Shown: piece after piece, positions 51,740-60,156 of the stretch
Position numbering within the stretch: the first letter of the stretch is position 1
Layout: every line of letters begins with the position of its first letter
NCBI GenBank assembly: GCA_963665455.1
Contig: OY762279.1
Coordinates: 4,154,001-4,218,000 of the forward strand
Origin: VXNE01 sp963665455
GTDB taxonomy: Bacteria; Pseudomonadota; Gammaproteobacteria; Pseudomonadales; Azotimanducaceae
Reading direction: 5' to 3'
Length of the DNA stretch: 64,000 nt
Position numbers and translations under genes: made by a program
Notes under the pieces: generated by a model
What the model was told of the DNA's origin: nothing
Databases searched by the model: none
The model's input: the letters and a program-made list of their open reading frames with translations, nothing else

Positions 51740-53913
51740 TGCCGAAATCGCTACTCATTGCCGTCCGCTTCCATGATGGTCGCTATCACGGCGACGGGGA
51801 CGGGTTCGGAGACGATGGATGGCCGCCGTCTCCCGGGCGCGTGTTTCAGGCGCTCGTCGCCGGCGCCGCTCGGGGCGCGACGTTCCTCACGGCAGATCAG
51901 CGCGCCCTAGAGTGGCTCGAAGGGCTCGACCCGCCGCGAGTTGCGGCACCCGCGACTAGACGGGGCCGAGCCGTGAAGCGGTTCGTGCCGAACAACGACC
52001 TAGACGCCGTCGGCGGCGACCCGATGCGGACTGCCGAGATTCGCGTTGGGAAAGAGTGGCGGCCATGCCTCTTCGATCACGAAATCCCGGTCCTGTTCCT
52101 ATGGCGCTTTGAATCCGGCGCAGCAGAAGCGGCGCGTGTCTGTTCCATCGCCACCCGACTGTATCAACTTGGACGCGGCGTCGACATGGCGTGGGCATCT
52201 GGCCGGGTGCTCGACCAACGTGAGGCGGAGGCGGTCCTCGCCTCCCATCCCGGAGTGTTGCGGTCTCCGGTTGGTGCGGGCAAGACGCCCACACCGCATC
52301 CCGGCACTTTCGTCAGTCTAACGCAGAGATTCCATCGCAATCGCCAGAAGCTGGCTACGGTGGACCTAGGCCGGAAATCCCGTCAGCTGTTCACGCAACC
52401 CCCGAGGGCATCCTTCGCTCTCACCGGATACGATGCGCCCACGCGGCGTCTCCACTTCGAGTTGCGCAAATCAGATCAGGACTTTGCTCCCCAAACTCTG
52501 GCCTCGACCGCACCCCTGCTAACGGCGTTGCGGGATGCAGCGGCTCAACGCCTGTCGGGGGCGATTCCTGAACGGGCTCAGTTGTTCGAAAAACTGATAG
52601 TCGGTCGGGACGCCGGTCCGCAGGATCTCACTCAGCGGATTCGCCTAGTGCCTGTTCCGTCCATCGGAACCGAACACACGGACCCTTCCATCCGGCGCAT
52701 CATGGTGGAGGTGCCGGCGGAGTGTCCAATCCGCTTGGATGATCTGGCGTGGGCCTTCGGCGGGCTACAAGCCAACGACCCAAATGGAGGTGAACTTTGG
52801 AACGGACATCTCGTCTCGACCAAAGACGACCGGATGGCGATGCGTTATGCAGGGTCGGCAAGGGAGTTCAGGAGCATTACTCCGGTCGCTCTCGCTGCAC
52901 GTCGGCGCCGCCTAGACCCCCAGGAGAGCAAGTCGGCCGAGGAGCGTAGCCGAGAGGAAAGGGTTGCCGCTGGGAATCTCGTTCAAGCTCTTCGTCACGC
53001 CGGCATCCGGGCCAGACCGACGGACATTCGAGTACAGCGCGAACCGTTCCATCGAAGCGGGGTTAGAGCCGATCTGTTTGCCGCCGGATCAAGATTCTCG
53101 AAACACGCGCTCTGGCATGTGCAGCTACAGTTCCGCGAGACGGTTAGCGGACCGATGATCATTGGCGACGGCAGATTCTGCGGCTTAGGCTTGATGGAGC
53201 CCATCCCCGACGCGGCAGGCCCTAGCGACGTATTCGTCTTTGGGCTCCACGGACGACAGCCAATCGCATATCGAGATCGGGCGGGCCTCGTGCGGTCCCT
53301 ACGGCGCGCTCTGATGTCGCTCGCCCGTGACGACTCAGGCGGTGTACCTCTGTTGTTTTCCGGTCACGAGCCGGATAGCCGATCAGACAGCGCAGGCCAT
53401 CATGCTCATGTGTTCTTGGCTGCGGACGGGGATGGGAGAGACGACGCGTCGATCACCCGGCTGATCGTGGTGGCTCCTTGGGCGGTAGATCGCGGGGCAG
53501 GTACAGCACCGGCTGGCCAGGCGCGCCTTTTCAACGAAATAGTACGCCGGCTCACCATGCTGAAAGCTGGTCCTCTCGGTCGCTTCGATGGCCTCGTGGC
53601 CCAGCCTATTCGTGACGGCGATCCCTTGCTTGGTCCAGCACGGCTTTGGATTAGCCGAACACCGTACATCACCACGCGAAACTTGAAGAAACGCGACGAC
53701 CCAACCCACTTCGTTGAGTCAGACGTAATCATGGAATGCCGCCGCCGTGGCCTCCCGCGGCCGCTGGCGGTTGAGGTGGCGGAGGTCAGGTCGGGACCTA
53801 GAGGGGGACGGCCAGCGGCGACGCTGACACTTCGGTTCGCCACGGCTGTGCGCGGACCCATCCTCCTAGGACGTGACAGCCATGCTGGCGGAGGACTGTT
53901 TCGAGCGGCGTAG
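51739..53913 (+). CDS. csb2: Csb2, Cas5-Cas6 fusion of type I-G
   Basis: 724-aa GSU0054-type protein. The N-terminal part (to about 300; LLIAVRFHDGRYHGDG and WPPSPGRVFQALVAGA) is Cas5-like and would cap the crRNA 5' handle; the C-terminal part has FGGLQANDPNG, GPMIIGDGRFCGLGLMEP and RGPILLGRDSHAGGGLF, glycine-rich Cas6-type segments. The Cas6 part should cut repeats at the base of the hairpin. A GTG one codon upstream (51736) is an alternative start. Last gene of the cas operon. Confidence 0.93.
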   Translation: MPKSLLIAVRFHDGRYHGDGDGFGDDGWPPSPGRVFQALVAGAARGATFLTADQRALEWLEGLDPPRVAAPATRRGRAVKRFVPNNDLDAVGGDPMRTAEIRVGKEWRPCLFDHEIPVLFLWRFESGAAEAARVCSIATRLYQLGRGVDMAWASGRVLDQREAEAVLASHPGVLRSPVGAGKTPTPHPGTFVSLTQRFHRNRQKLATVDLGRKSRQLFTQPPRASFALTGYDAPTRRLHFELRKSDQDFAPQTLASTAPLLTALRDAAAQRLSGAIPERAQLFEKLIVGRDAGPQDLTQRIRLVPVPSIGTEHTDPSIRRIMVEVPAECPIRLDDLAWAFGGLQANDPNGGELWNGHLVSTKDDRMAMRYAGSAREFRSITPVALAARRRRLDPQESKSAEERSREERVAAGNLVQALRHAGIRARPTDIRVQREPFHRSGVRADLFAAGSRFSKHALWHVQLQFRETVSGPMIIGDGRFCGLGLMEPIPDAAGPSDVFVFGLHGRQPIAYRDRAGLVRSLRRALMSLARDDSGGVPLLFSGHEPDSRSDSAGHHAHVFLAADGDGRDDASITRLIVVAPWAVDRGAGTAPAGQARLFNEIVRRLTMLKAGPLGRFDGLVAQPIRDGDPLLGPARLWISRTPYITTRNLKKRDDPTHFVESDVIMECRRRGLPRPLAVEVAEVRSGPRGGRPAATLTLRFATAVRGPILLGRDSHAGGGLFRAA

Positions 53914-53953
53914 ACTCACTCGGAGGGTGAGTGTCTCCACTTTGAACTTCGCC

Positions 53954-55172
53954 ATGGACCTCACCGAACTACTCCGGCACCAGGCGGGGAGGACTCTCGC
54001 GTTCCAACGCGGCCTCTCCCCGCTGGTCCCAGACATCGCCCTCCTCCTCTACCGCGATACCCACGTAGTCGCGGTGCGTGTCCACCCAAGTCCGGACCGT
54101 CCAAATCACCTAGGGCGGTCCCCGGAGACAGGAACATACGTCCGCGTCGGCTGCCACCAGCAACACGAGCAGGTTCGCGTCAACGTACATCCCTTCATAC
54201 GCCACTCGATCCCGCGTCCGCCACCTCGCGATGCCTCAAGGATTGGACCGATCCCGTTCTGTCGTCGATGCGCACGATCTTGTAGGTCCGCTTGGAGCCG
54301 CCCAACGAACGCAGCACGCCACTTGAGCTCGGCCAGTCTCGGGCAAACCCGATGGTCACGGACCAATAGTCGCCCTTGAGTTCAAGCTCCTCCAAGCCGA
54401 CCTCCTTGATCGGTTCGGCTTCGAACATCTCGGCGACATGCCTCTTGGCCAGTTCCACCGCTTCCCGCGCTTCCATCGAATCGTCCAACGCTGCTTGACT
54501 CGCGCAGTCTATCGAGGACGCGGGCTCGGGACGCCTCCGTCGGCTACAGGCGTCGGCTGCCATCGCCGCATCAACTCCTGGACCGTCTCGACGCGCCGGG
54601 ATGCAGACTTCGCGAAGGGCCAGCCACTCGACGAACGCATGGAAGGAACTGAACTCGGAAGCCCTCGACTTCCGAGCTGCTTCCGAGTCCTTTTCCGAGT
54701 AGCGAGAGACGACCGGGCCGGATCCCTCGACATCCTCAGCGTCCGCACCACACACGTCACGCTGGAAGACCTGCCCCTCGGAATCTCCAAGCTACGCAAC
54801 CGCGTGATCGGCCGCGTCTTCCAGGAGCTAAGGCTCGTCGAGCAATGGGGCAGCGGCGTCCAGCGCATGCTCGCCGCGTGCCGGGACGCAGGCTTGCGGC
54901 CACCGGTCTGGGAAGAGGTCGGGCACCGGCTACGGGTCACGATGTGGACGGAGCGCGTCGGAGAGATCGTCACGGACGAAATCGACACCGCGATTCTCGA
55001 CGCGCTGGACACCGCAGACGGGCTCGGTACCCGCGCCGTCGCCGACGTGATCGGGCTGTCCACCCGCGCCACCCGAAACCGTCTCGGTCGACTGGTGGAA
55101 CGGGGCCTAGTCGTCGAGGTCGGCACGGGACCGCGCGATCCGAAGCGGGAGTACCATCGCGCTGGCTCCTGA
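53954..55172 (+). pseudogene. Decayed AlbA_2 (schlafen-like) ATP-binding regulator gene
   Basis: Two pieces of one gene type. Piece 1 (about 53954-54170) reads MDLTELLRHQAGRTLAFQRG and, after a jump, VHPSPDRPNHLGRSPETGTYVRVG, both characteristic of AlbA_2 proteins, with the middle deleted. Piece 2 (about 54720-55172) reads SLDILSVRTTHVTLEDLPLGISKLRNRV then EQWGSGVQRMLAACRDAG and a C-terminal winged helix (TRAVADVIGLSTRATRNRLGRL). The stretch between holds an opposite-strand gene. The intact gene would be about 400-480 codons; it is clearly non-functional. Confidence 0.7.
54195..54476 (-). CDS. Small conserved hypothetical protein
   Basis: 93-aa reverse-strand protein, MEAREAVELAKRHVAEMFEAE then VGLEELELKGDYWSVTIGFARDW, YKIVRIDDRTGSVQSLRHRE. 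I recall this alpha-beta-beta pattern as a frequent uncharacterised small protein often found beside toxin-like partners. It sits inside the decayed AlbA_2 gene, so it either arrived by insertion or was spared. The frame is open further upstream (to 54755) without support. No partner gene is recognisable next to it. Confidence 0.6.
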   Translation of the reverse strand: MEAREAVELAKRHVAEMFEAEPIKEVGLEELELKGDYWSVTIGFARDWPSSSGVLRSLGGSKRTYKIVRIDDRTGSVQSLRHREVADAGSSGV

Positions 55173-55182
55173 CGCTTCAAGC

Positions 55183-55641
55183 ATTGCAGTCTCGCAAACC
55201 AACATCGTTGACCATACCGGCGCCGATGGCTATGGCCGGTTAGCCCGGCAAGCTAGTTTCGCCGGCGAAGTGACGTCAGGACGCGCCTACGTTATGGTGG
55301 ACGACTTCATCGGGCAGGGAGGCACGTTGGCGAATCTGCGCGGTTGGGTTGAGAAAAGCGGTGGCACAGTAATCTACGCGGCGGGGCTCACGGGAAAGCC
55401 CTATTCCGCCAAGCTGAGTCCTAGCCCGGAGCAACTCCATGAACTCAGAGAAAGGCACGGACCGGACCTCGAAGCGTGGTGGCGCGGGCAGTTCGGCCAC
55501 ACCTTCGATTGCCTTACTCAATCGGAGGCTCGGTACCTCGCCCGCTCCCCGGATGCTGACACCATACGAGATCGACTTGCTGCGGCAATGCGCGAGGGAA
55601 GCGTCCGACGTGGCTCACGAAGTGCTGGCGCACAAGGATGA
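55183..55641 (+). pseudogene. 5'-truncated phosphoribosyltransferase-like gene
   Basis: In-frame text resembling a PRTase runs from IAVSQTNIVDHTGADGYGRLA, through the PRPP-binding loop YVMVDDFIGQGGTLANLRGW, to LTGKPYSAKLSPS and LTQSEARYLARSP. No normal start codon precedes the first conserved residues; only a GTG at 55270 in the middle of the fold is available. The gene is therefore probably the remnant of a longer one that lost its 5' end. Such PRTase domains are often parts of multi-domain mobile-element proteins. Confidence 0.6.
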
Positions 55642-55699
55642 CCTAATGGCGGATGGCGATGGAGCGGGAGCAGACAGACAGCCTCGCGGCAGCACTTGA
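55553..55699 (+). CDS. Small ORF, possible regulator remnant
   Basis: 48-codon frame MLTPYEIDLLRQCAREASDVAHEVLAHKDD, overlapping both the PRTase remnant and the next ORF in other frames. The first 30 residues form a helix with the flavour of conserved short proteins that follow PRTases. The final third is unlikely to be conserved. Expression is unproven. Confidence 0.4.
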   Translation: MLTPYEIDLLRQCAREASDVAHEVLAHKDDLMADGDGAGADRQPRGST

Positions 55700-56114
55700 C
55701 ACGAGACTCGGCGAGCGCGTCGCCGTACAAGGAGAACTCGATCTGGGATTCGAGGGCGCGCACACGCAGATCGACAAGCAGTTCGCCACCGCCGATGTGC
55801 GGTTCGCACAGCTTGAAGCCCAGATGGACAAGCCCTTCGCCGACATCGACGCGCGGTTTGACCGTTTCGACCGTGCCTTCGACGCCCTGGACACCCGCCT
55901 CGATGCGATGAACCGATGCCTCAAGCTCCTCTGTGGCGGGATCTGCTTGGTGGCCGCCATGCTCGCCGTGCTCATCGGCATGCTCGGCGTCCTAATCGCC
56001 AATCGACCACCGCCACAGCCGATCGTGGTGCAGCTCGCGCCGTGGCCGGCTGCGAGCACCCCATACGTCGTCGGGGTCAGCACCGCTACCGCGGCCAGGG
56101 TTTCCCAGCCGTAG
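55653..56114 (+). CDS. Coiled-coil protein with C-terminal membrane segment
   Basis: 153-aa protein. Residues about 10-86 form a heptad-rich coiled coil with repeating DxRFxxLxAQMD and DARFDRFDRAFDALDTRLD units; about 90-114 (LLCGGICLVAAMLAVLIGMLG) is a single membrane span; a Pro-rich tail follows. The organisation resembles DUF1640/hemolysin-XhlA-like small membrane proteins. No function can be stated. A start two codons later is possible. It is probably the last gene of a remnant cluster. Confidence 0.6.
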   Translation: MAMEREQTDSLAAALDTRLGERVAVQGELDLGFEGAHTQIDKQFATADVRFAQLEAQMDKPFADIDARFDRFDRAFDALDTRLDAMNRCLKLLCGGICLVAAMLAVLIGMLGVLIANRPPPQPIVVQLAPWPAASTPYVVGVSTATAARVSQP

Positions 56115-57122
56115 CTACTCGCCGCACCCCCCAAACGCATCCACCGCCACCCCGAACGGCAGCGTCGCGAGCGCGACCGGCGGGTTGGTCGCCGCCGCGA
56201 ACTCTTGCACCCACCCGATTCCCTCCTCGGCCCCGTCGCGATCCGTCATGAAGACGATCTCGCCGAACGGCCGGTTGAAGTCGTCCCAGTGGATCGGCCG
56301 GGCGCAGCCGGCGCCCGTGGCCCGGACGATCTCCTCGAAGTACGTGCGGGCGTGGTCCTTGCCCGGGATGCCGACGCCACCAACTCCGAGGTAGACGAAA
56401 TCCGCCGTCACCTCGTCGAGGCGTCCCTCGACGTAACCCGCGCTGCCCTGGACCACCGCCGTGCCGGCCGGATGCGCGATCACGATGCTGTAGCTGCCCC
56501 CCTCCTTCCACGCCCCGATCGGCGCGGGGGGCACCAGGGGGGTATCGATCATCCCTGGAATCGGTGGCCCGCCGTTCTCGAGGGGCAGGTGGGCGGAGCG
56601 GATCAGCGTGACCGCGAAGTCCCCGTAGTGCTGGGTACGCCGGTCGTCGACCACGACGATCATCGACTCGTCCACACCCGCGCCCCGCGCCACGTTGGCG
56701 GTGGATTCCGAACCGAACACCACCGCGCCGGTCGCGCGGGCGACCTCGCCCACGTCCATCGCGTGGTCGAAATGCGAATGGACCGCGGTAATCATCGCGA
56801 GATCGTGCAGGTCCGCCGTCTCCACCATGCGGGTGATCTGCTCCACGTCCGGCTCGGCGATGCTGTCGAGGCCCTTGAAGAGGGGGCGGCTGAAGAATCC
56901 GTCGATCAGGAGCTTCGTCTCGCCGTCGTCGAAGAGGAGCGTCGTGACGCCGTACCAGGTCACGGTGACCGCGGGTGCTACCTCCGGGACCGCCAGCACG
57001 GGCACTCCGGGCAGGCTGTCGGATACCGGGGGCGCATTGGGAGACGGCGCGGACTCTTGCGCCGCAGCCGCAAGTCCCCACAGGACCAAGCACGCCGTCG
57101 CCGTCCATCGACTCGCTTGCAT
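56115..57122 (-). CDS. Metallo-beta-lactamase-fold hydrolase, exported
   Basis: 335-aa protein with a signal peptide (MQASRWTATACLVLWGLAAAAQ). The MBL signature HSHFDH is near residue 115 in AVHSHFDHAMDVG, and further ligands are in IRSAHLPLENG and PIHWDDFNRP. This is the UlaG-like or RomA-like branch with LLIDGFFSRPLF before the motif. The substrate is unknown; periplasmic location is likely. The start was fixed at the signal peptide; the frame is open to 57527 without support. Confidence 0.85.
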   Translation of the reverse strand: MQASRWTATACLVLWGLAAAAQESAPSPNAPPVSDSLPGVPVLAVPEVAPAVTVTWYGVTTLLFDDGETKLLIDGFFSRPLFKGLDSIAEPDVEQITRMVETADLHDLAMITAVHSHFDHAMDVGEVARATGAVVFGSESTANVARGAGVDESMIVVVDDRRTQHYGDFAVTLIRSAHLPLENGGPPIPGMIDTPLVPPAPIGAWKEGGSYSIVIAHPAGTAVVQGSAGYVEGRLDEVTADFVYLGVGGVGIPGKDHARTYFEEIVRATGAGCARPIHWDDFNRPFGEIVFMTDRDGAEEGIGWVQEFAAATNPPVALATLPFGVAVDAFGGCGE

Positions 57123-57296
57123 TGCACGTCTCCGCCACGGTCCAACTCGGGGCAGTGTGTCGGACGACCCCGGAGACGGCAAGGGCGCCGCGGCCAGGGG
57201 CTCTCCGCCGCACATCGACTCCCGCCGCTTCGCCGCGAGAACGAATCGGCCACAGTCGTCCATAATGCAGGCTGAGCAACACGCGGGGGAGCCGCC

Positions 57297-58349
57297 ATGC
57301 CATCGACGACCCGTGCGGCCTGCTGGACGCCCGAATGCACCATCGAGGTTGCCGACAAGCCCATGCGCGACCCCGCCCCCGACGAGGTACGCATCGCCGT
57401 CGGCAGCGTCGGCATCTGCGGGTCGGACCTGCACTTCTACCGGGGCGAGTTCCCCGCGCCGCCCGGCATCACGCCCGGCCACGAGTTCGGTGGCACGGTG
57501 GAGGCGGTGGGCGCGGACGTGCGCCATGTGCGCGAGGGCGACCTCGTGGGCGTCGAACCGCTCTTACGTTGCGGACTGTGCCCGTTCTGCCTCTCCGGGG
57601 ACTACCACGTCTGCAACGACCGCGGGCTGGTGGGCCAGGGGGTGGACGGGGGCATGTCCGAGTCCGCGACCCTGCCCGGCAACACGGTCTTCCCGGCGCC
57701 GAGCGGACTCGATGCCGAGGGCGTCGCCCTGGCGGAGCCCCTCGCCTGCTCGGTGCATGGGTTCGAGAAGGTGAAGCTGCGCGGGCACGAGACGGTCTTC
57801 ATCGTCGGCGCGGGCAGCATCGGCCTGACGGCGATCCTCGCGGCGCGGGCCTGCGGCGCCCAGGCCATCGTCCTCGCACGGCATCCCCACCAGCAAGAGG
57901 CCGCGCGGCGGCTCGGCGCGGTGGAGGTGATCGGCGATGACGACGCCGGCAAGGAGCGCATGCGGGAGCTGGCAAGGATTCAGGCCGTGGACGTCGCCGT
58001 CGAGACCGTTGGCGGCACCGCGGACACGCTCATCACCGCGCAGCGGGTGGTGCGGCCGAAGGGGCGCGTCGTGCTGCTCGGCATCTTCACCGAAACGCGC
58101 ACCAGCATCGACCCCCTGCACCTCGCCCTCAACGAGGTGGAAATCGTCGGCGCGGTGACCTACGCCGCCGGCGATGGCCACGCGGACTACGCGGTGGCCC
58201 TCGATGTCGTCGCCGACCACGCCGATGCCGCCCGGTCCCTCGTCACCCACCGCTTCGCCCTCGACGACGCGGAACGGGCCTTCGACACCGCCGTCGACAA
58301 ATCGACCCGATCCATCAAGGTACACATCCACCCCGGGCCGCATGGCTGA
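57297..58349 (+). CDS. Zinc-dependent medium-chain dehydrogenase (sorbitol/threonine dehydrogenase-like)
   Basis: 350-aa zinc MDR. Catalytic zinc ligands: Cys in VGICGSDLHFY and His-Glu in GHEFGGTVE; structural zinc Cys in LRCGLCPFCLSGDYHVC; cofactor loop FIVGAGSIGLTAILA. It likely oxidises a polyol or secondary alcohol with NAD(P). It overlaps the MFS gene by 8 bp, suggesting that the transporter moves the same compound or product. Confidence 0.9.
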   Translation: MPSTTRAACWTPECTIEVADKPMRDPAPDEVRIAVGSVGICGSDLHFYRGEFPAPPGITPGHEFGGTVEAVGADVRHVREGDLVGVEPLLRCGLCPFCLSGDYHVCNDRGLVGQGVDGGMSESATLPGNTVFPAPSGLDAEGVALAEPLACSVHGFEKVKLRGHETVFIVGAGSIGLTAILAARACGAQAIVLARHPHQQEAARRLGAVEVIGDDDAGKERMRELARIQAVDVAVETVGGTADTLITAQRVVRPKGRVVLLGIFTETRTSIDPLHLALNEVEIVGAVTYAAGDGHADYAVALDVVADHADAARSLVTHRFALDDAERAFDTAVDKSTRSIKVHIHPGPHG

Positions 58350-59721
58350 GCCACGCGTGGCCGAACCCCGCGAGCAGAGCGCGGACGGCTCCCCCGAGCA
58401 GTCGCCGGCGGTCGCCGAGGCGCACGCCCATCACGCGCGTCTGCTGAACCGAGACTTCCTGCTCCTCTGGCAGGGGCAGGGCATCGGCGGCGTGGGCGTG
58501 GCCATGGCGCAGGTGGCGACCGTCTACTGGCTGCTCGAGGAAACGGGTTCGGCCACCACCATGGGGCTGGTCTCGATGACGGCTGCCATACCCGGCGTTC
58601 TGCTCGGGCCATTCGGCGGCGCGCTCGCCGACCGTTACTCGCGCAAGACGCTGATCGTCGCGGGGTACGGCCTGCTCGGCATCGCGGCCCTGTGCCTCGC
58701 CATCGCCTTCGTGGCGATTACGGGCCAGGTCGAACTCAAGATCGGGGCCTTGGTCGTCTTCGGCGTGCTGACCGGGGCCGCCAACGCCGTGCTCCGTCCC
58801 GCGGTGATGGCCGCGGTGCCGAATCTGGTACCGCTCCTGCGCCTCAACACGGCCAACGCCATGAACAGCTTCGCCACCATGGCCAGCAACGGCATCGGCA
58901 ACGCCATCGGGGGCGTGCTCTTCCGCGTGATCGGCGCACCGATGCTGTTTCTTTCGACGGCGGGCACGTATGTCCTGGCCGCGCTCTCCGTGGCCTTCCT
59001 GCGGATGCCGCAGACCCTGCCCCTGGCACCACCCTCGATGCGCTCCCTCATGGGCGCCTTCATGACGGACGTCGGCGTCGGGCTGCGCTACGTCTGGGGA
59101 CGGACGGGGCTGCGCAACATGGTGCTCGCCTTCGCGGTGCTGAACTTCGTAACGGCGCCGATGGCGGTGCTGCTCCCCATCCTGCTCGACCAGCACCGGG
59201 GACTGCCGCCGGACTGGTACGGCTACCTGATGGGGGCGATGGCGACGGGCAACGTGACCGGAATGGTCGTCTCGGGGATCGTGCGCATCGACGGGCGGGC
59301 GCGCACGGTGGCCATGATGGCCGCGCTCTATTCGATGGCCGCGTGTACGTTCACCATCGGCGTGGCGGAATCCCCCTACGTCCTGCTCGTGGCGCACGCC
59401 ATCGACGGCGTGTTCATGGGGGTGATGATGGTCGCGTTCACCACGCTCATGCAGGCGACGACGCCGGACCGGTTGCGGGGCCGCGTCATGAGCGTGATGA
59501 TGACCCTGATCATGGGCACCATGCCCATCGCCATGGGCCTCGCCGGGGTGCTGGCCGACGCGGTGGACCAGAACGTGCCCGTACTGTTCATCGGGGGCGG
59601 CATCGCGGCCGGGTGCATCGTCACCGTGATGGGCAGCGGGCGGGCGTTCCGGGAGTTTCTGGGGACGAGGTTGTATCGGGGCGGTGAGCAGATGCCGGGC
59701 TCCACCGCTCCTACTCGATAA
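58342..59721 (+). CDS. MFS transporter (EntS/MFS_3-like)
   Basis: 459-aa major facilitator, with about 30 hydrophilic residues before the first of probably 12 membrane spans. RDFLLLWQGQGIGGVGVAMAQVATVYWLLEETGS is the MFS_3 entry, GALADRYSRKTLIVAGYG the A-motif (GxLaDrygRkxxl), and ATTPDRLRGRVMSVM its repeat in the second half. Inner-membrane exporter of unknown substrate. The ATG at 58342 overlaps the preceding dehydrogenase. Confidence 0.9.
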   Translation: MAEPRVAEPREQSADGSPEQSPAVAEAHAHHARLLNRDFLLLWQGQGIGGVGVAMAQVATVYWLLEETGSATTMGLVSMTAAIPGVLLGPFGGALADRYSRKTLIVAGYGLLGIAALCLAIAFVAITGQVELKIGALVVFGVLTGAANAVLRPAVMAAVPNLVPLLRLNTANAMNSFATMASNGIGNAIGGVLFRVIGAPMLFLSTAGTYVLAALSVAFLRMPQTLPLAPPSMRSLMGAFMTDVGVGLRYVWGRTGLRNMVLAFAVLNFVTAPMAVLLPILLDQHRGLPPDWYGYLMGAMATGNVTGMVVSGIVRIDGRARTVAMMAALYSMAACTFTIGVAESPYVLLVAHAIDGVFMGVMMVAFTTLMQATTPDRLRGRVMSVMMTLIMGTMPIAMGLAGVLADAVDQNVPVLFIGGGIAAGCIVTVMGSGRAFREFLGTRLYRGGEQMPGSTAPTR

Positions 59722-59766
59722 CGCGCTCTTACGGGAATCGCGAAACACGAGAGGTGTAGGTGTCAG

Positions 59767-60039
59767 ATGCCATCCCAAACCATGAGCCTGATGGAATTCC
59801 AGGCCAACGCTGCGCGCGTACTCGCCGAGATCAACGCCCACGAACACACGGTCGTGCTCACGCAGAACGGACGGGCCACGGCCGTGGTGCAGCGGTACGA
59901 GGCCCACCAACGTCTTCAAGACGCAGTGCAGATGCTCAAGCTCGTGTCCCAGGGCGAAGCGGATGCCGCGGCCGGCAGGACCAAGCCGCAATGTGAGGTA
60001 TTCGCGGACATCAGAGCACGCTTCGGGTCGGCCAAGTGA
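59767..60039 (+). CDS. Phd/YefM-family antitoxin without a partner
   Basis: 90-aa protein: MSLMEFQANAARVLAEINAHEHTVVLTQNGRATAVV is the Phd/YefM DNA-binding fold, followed by a helical tail (VQMLKLVSQGEADAAAGR). A RelE/ParE toxin normally follows; 60040-60156 has only a short frame without likeness to one, so this is an orphan or the toxin was lost. A ribosome site GAGGTGTAGG lies upstream. Confidence 0.85.
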   Translation: MPSQTMSLMEFQANAARVLAEINAHEHTVVLTQNGRATAVVQRYEAHQRLQDAVQMLKLVSQGEADAAAGRTKPQCEVFADIRARFGSAK

Positions 60040-60156
60040 ATGAGCGAGAGGCCGTCCGCGCCGAGGCGGTCGGGGAACGCGTGCGACGGCACGGCTGGAC
60101 GCATAGGGTAGCCCGCCGCTAACCTTCCACGCTCACTGCTGTTCGAGACTTGCCCC

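Noticed and set aside
60040..60156. A RelE/ParE toxin gene after the Phd antitoxin
   Set aside because: The short frame MSERPSAPRRSG shows no toxin pattern and ends quickly.
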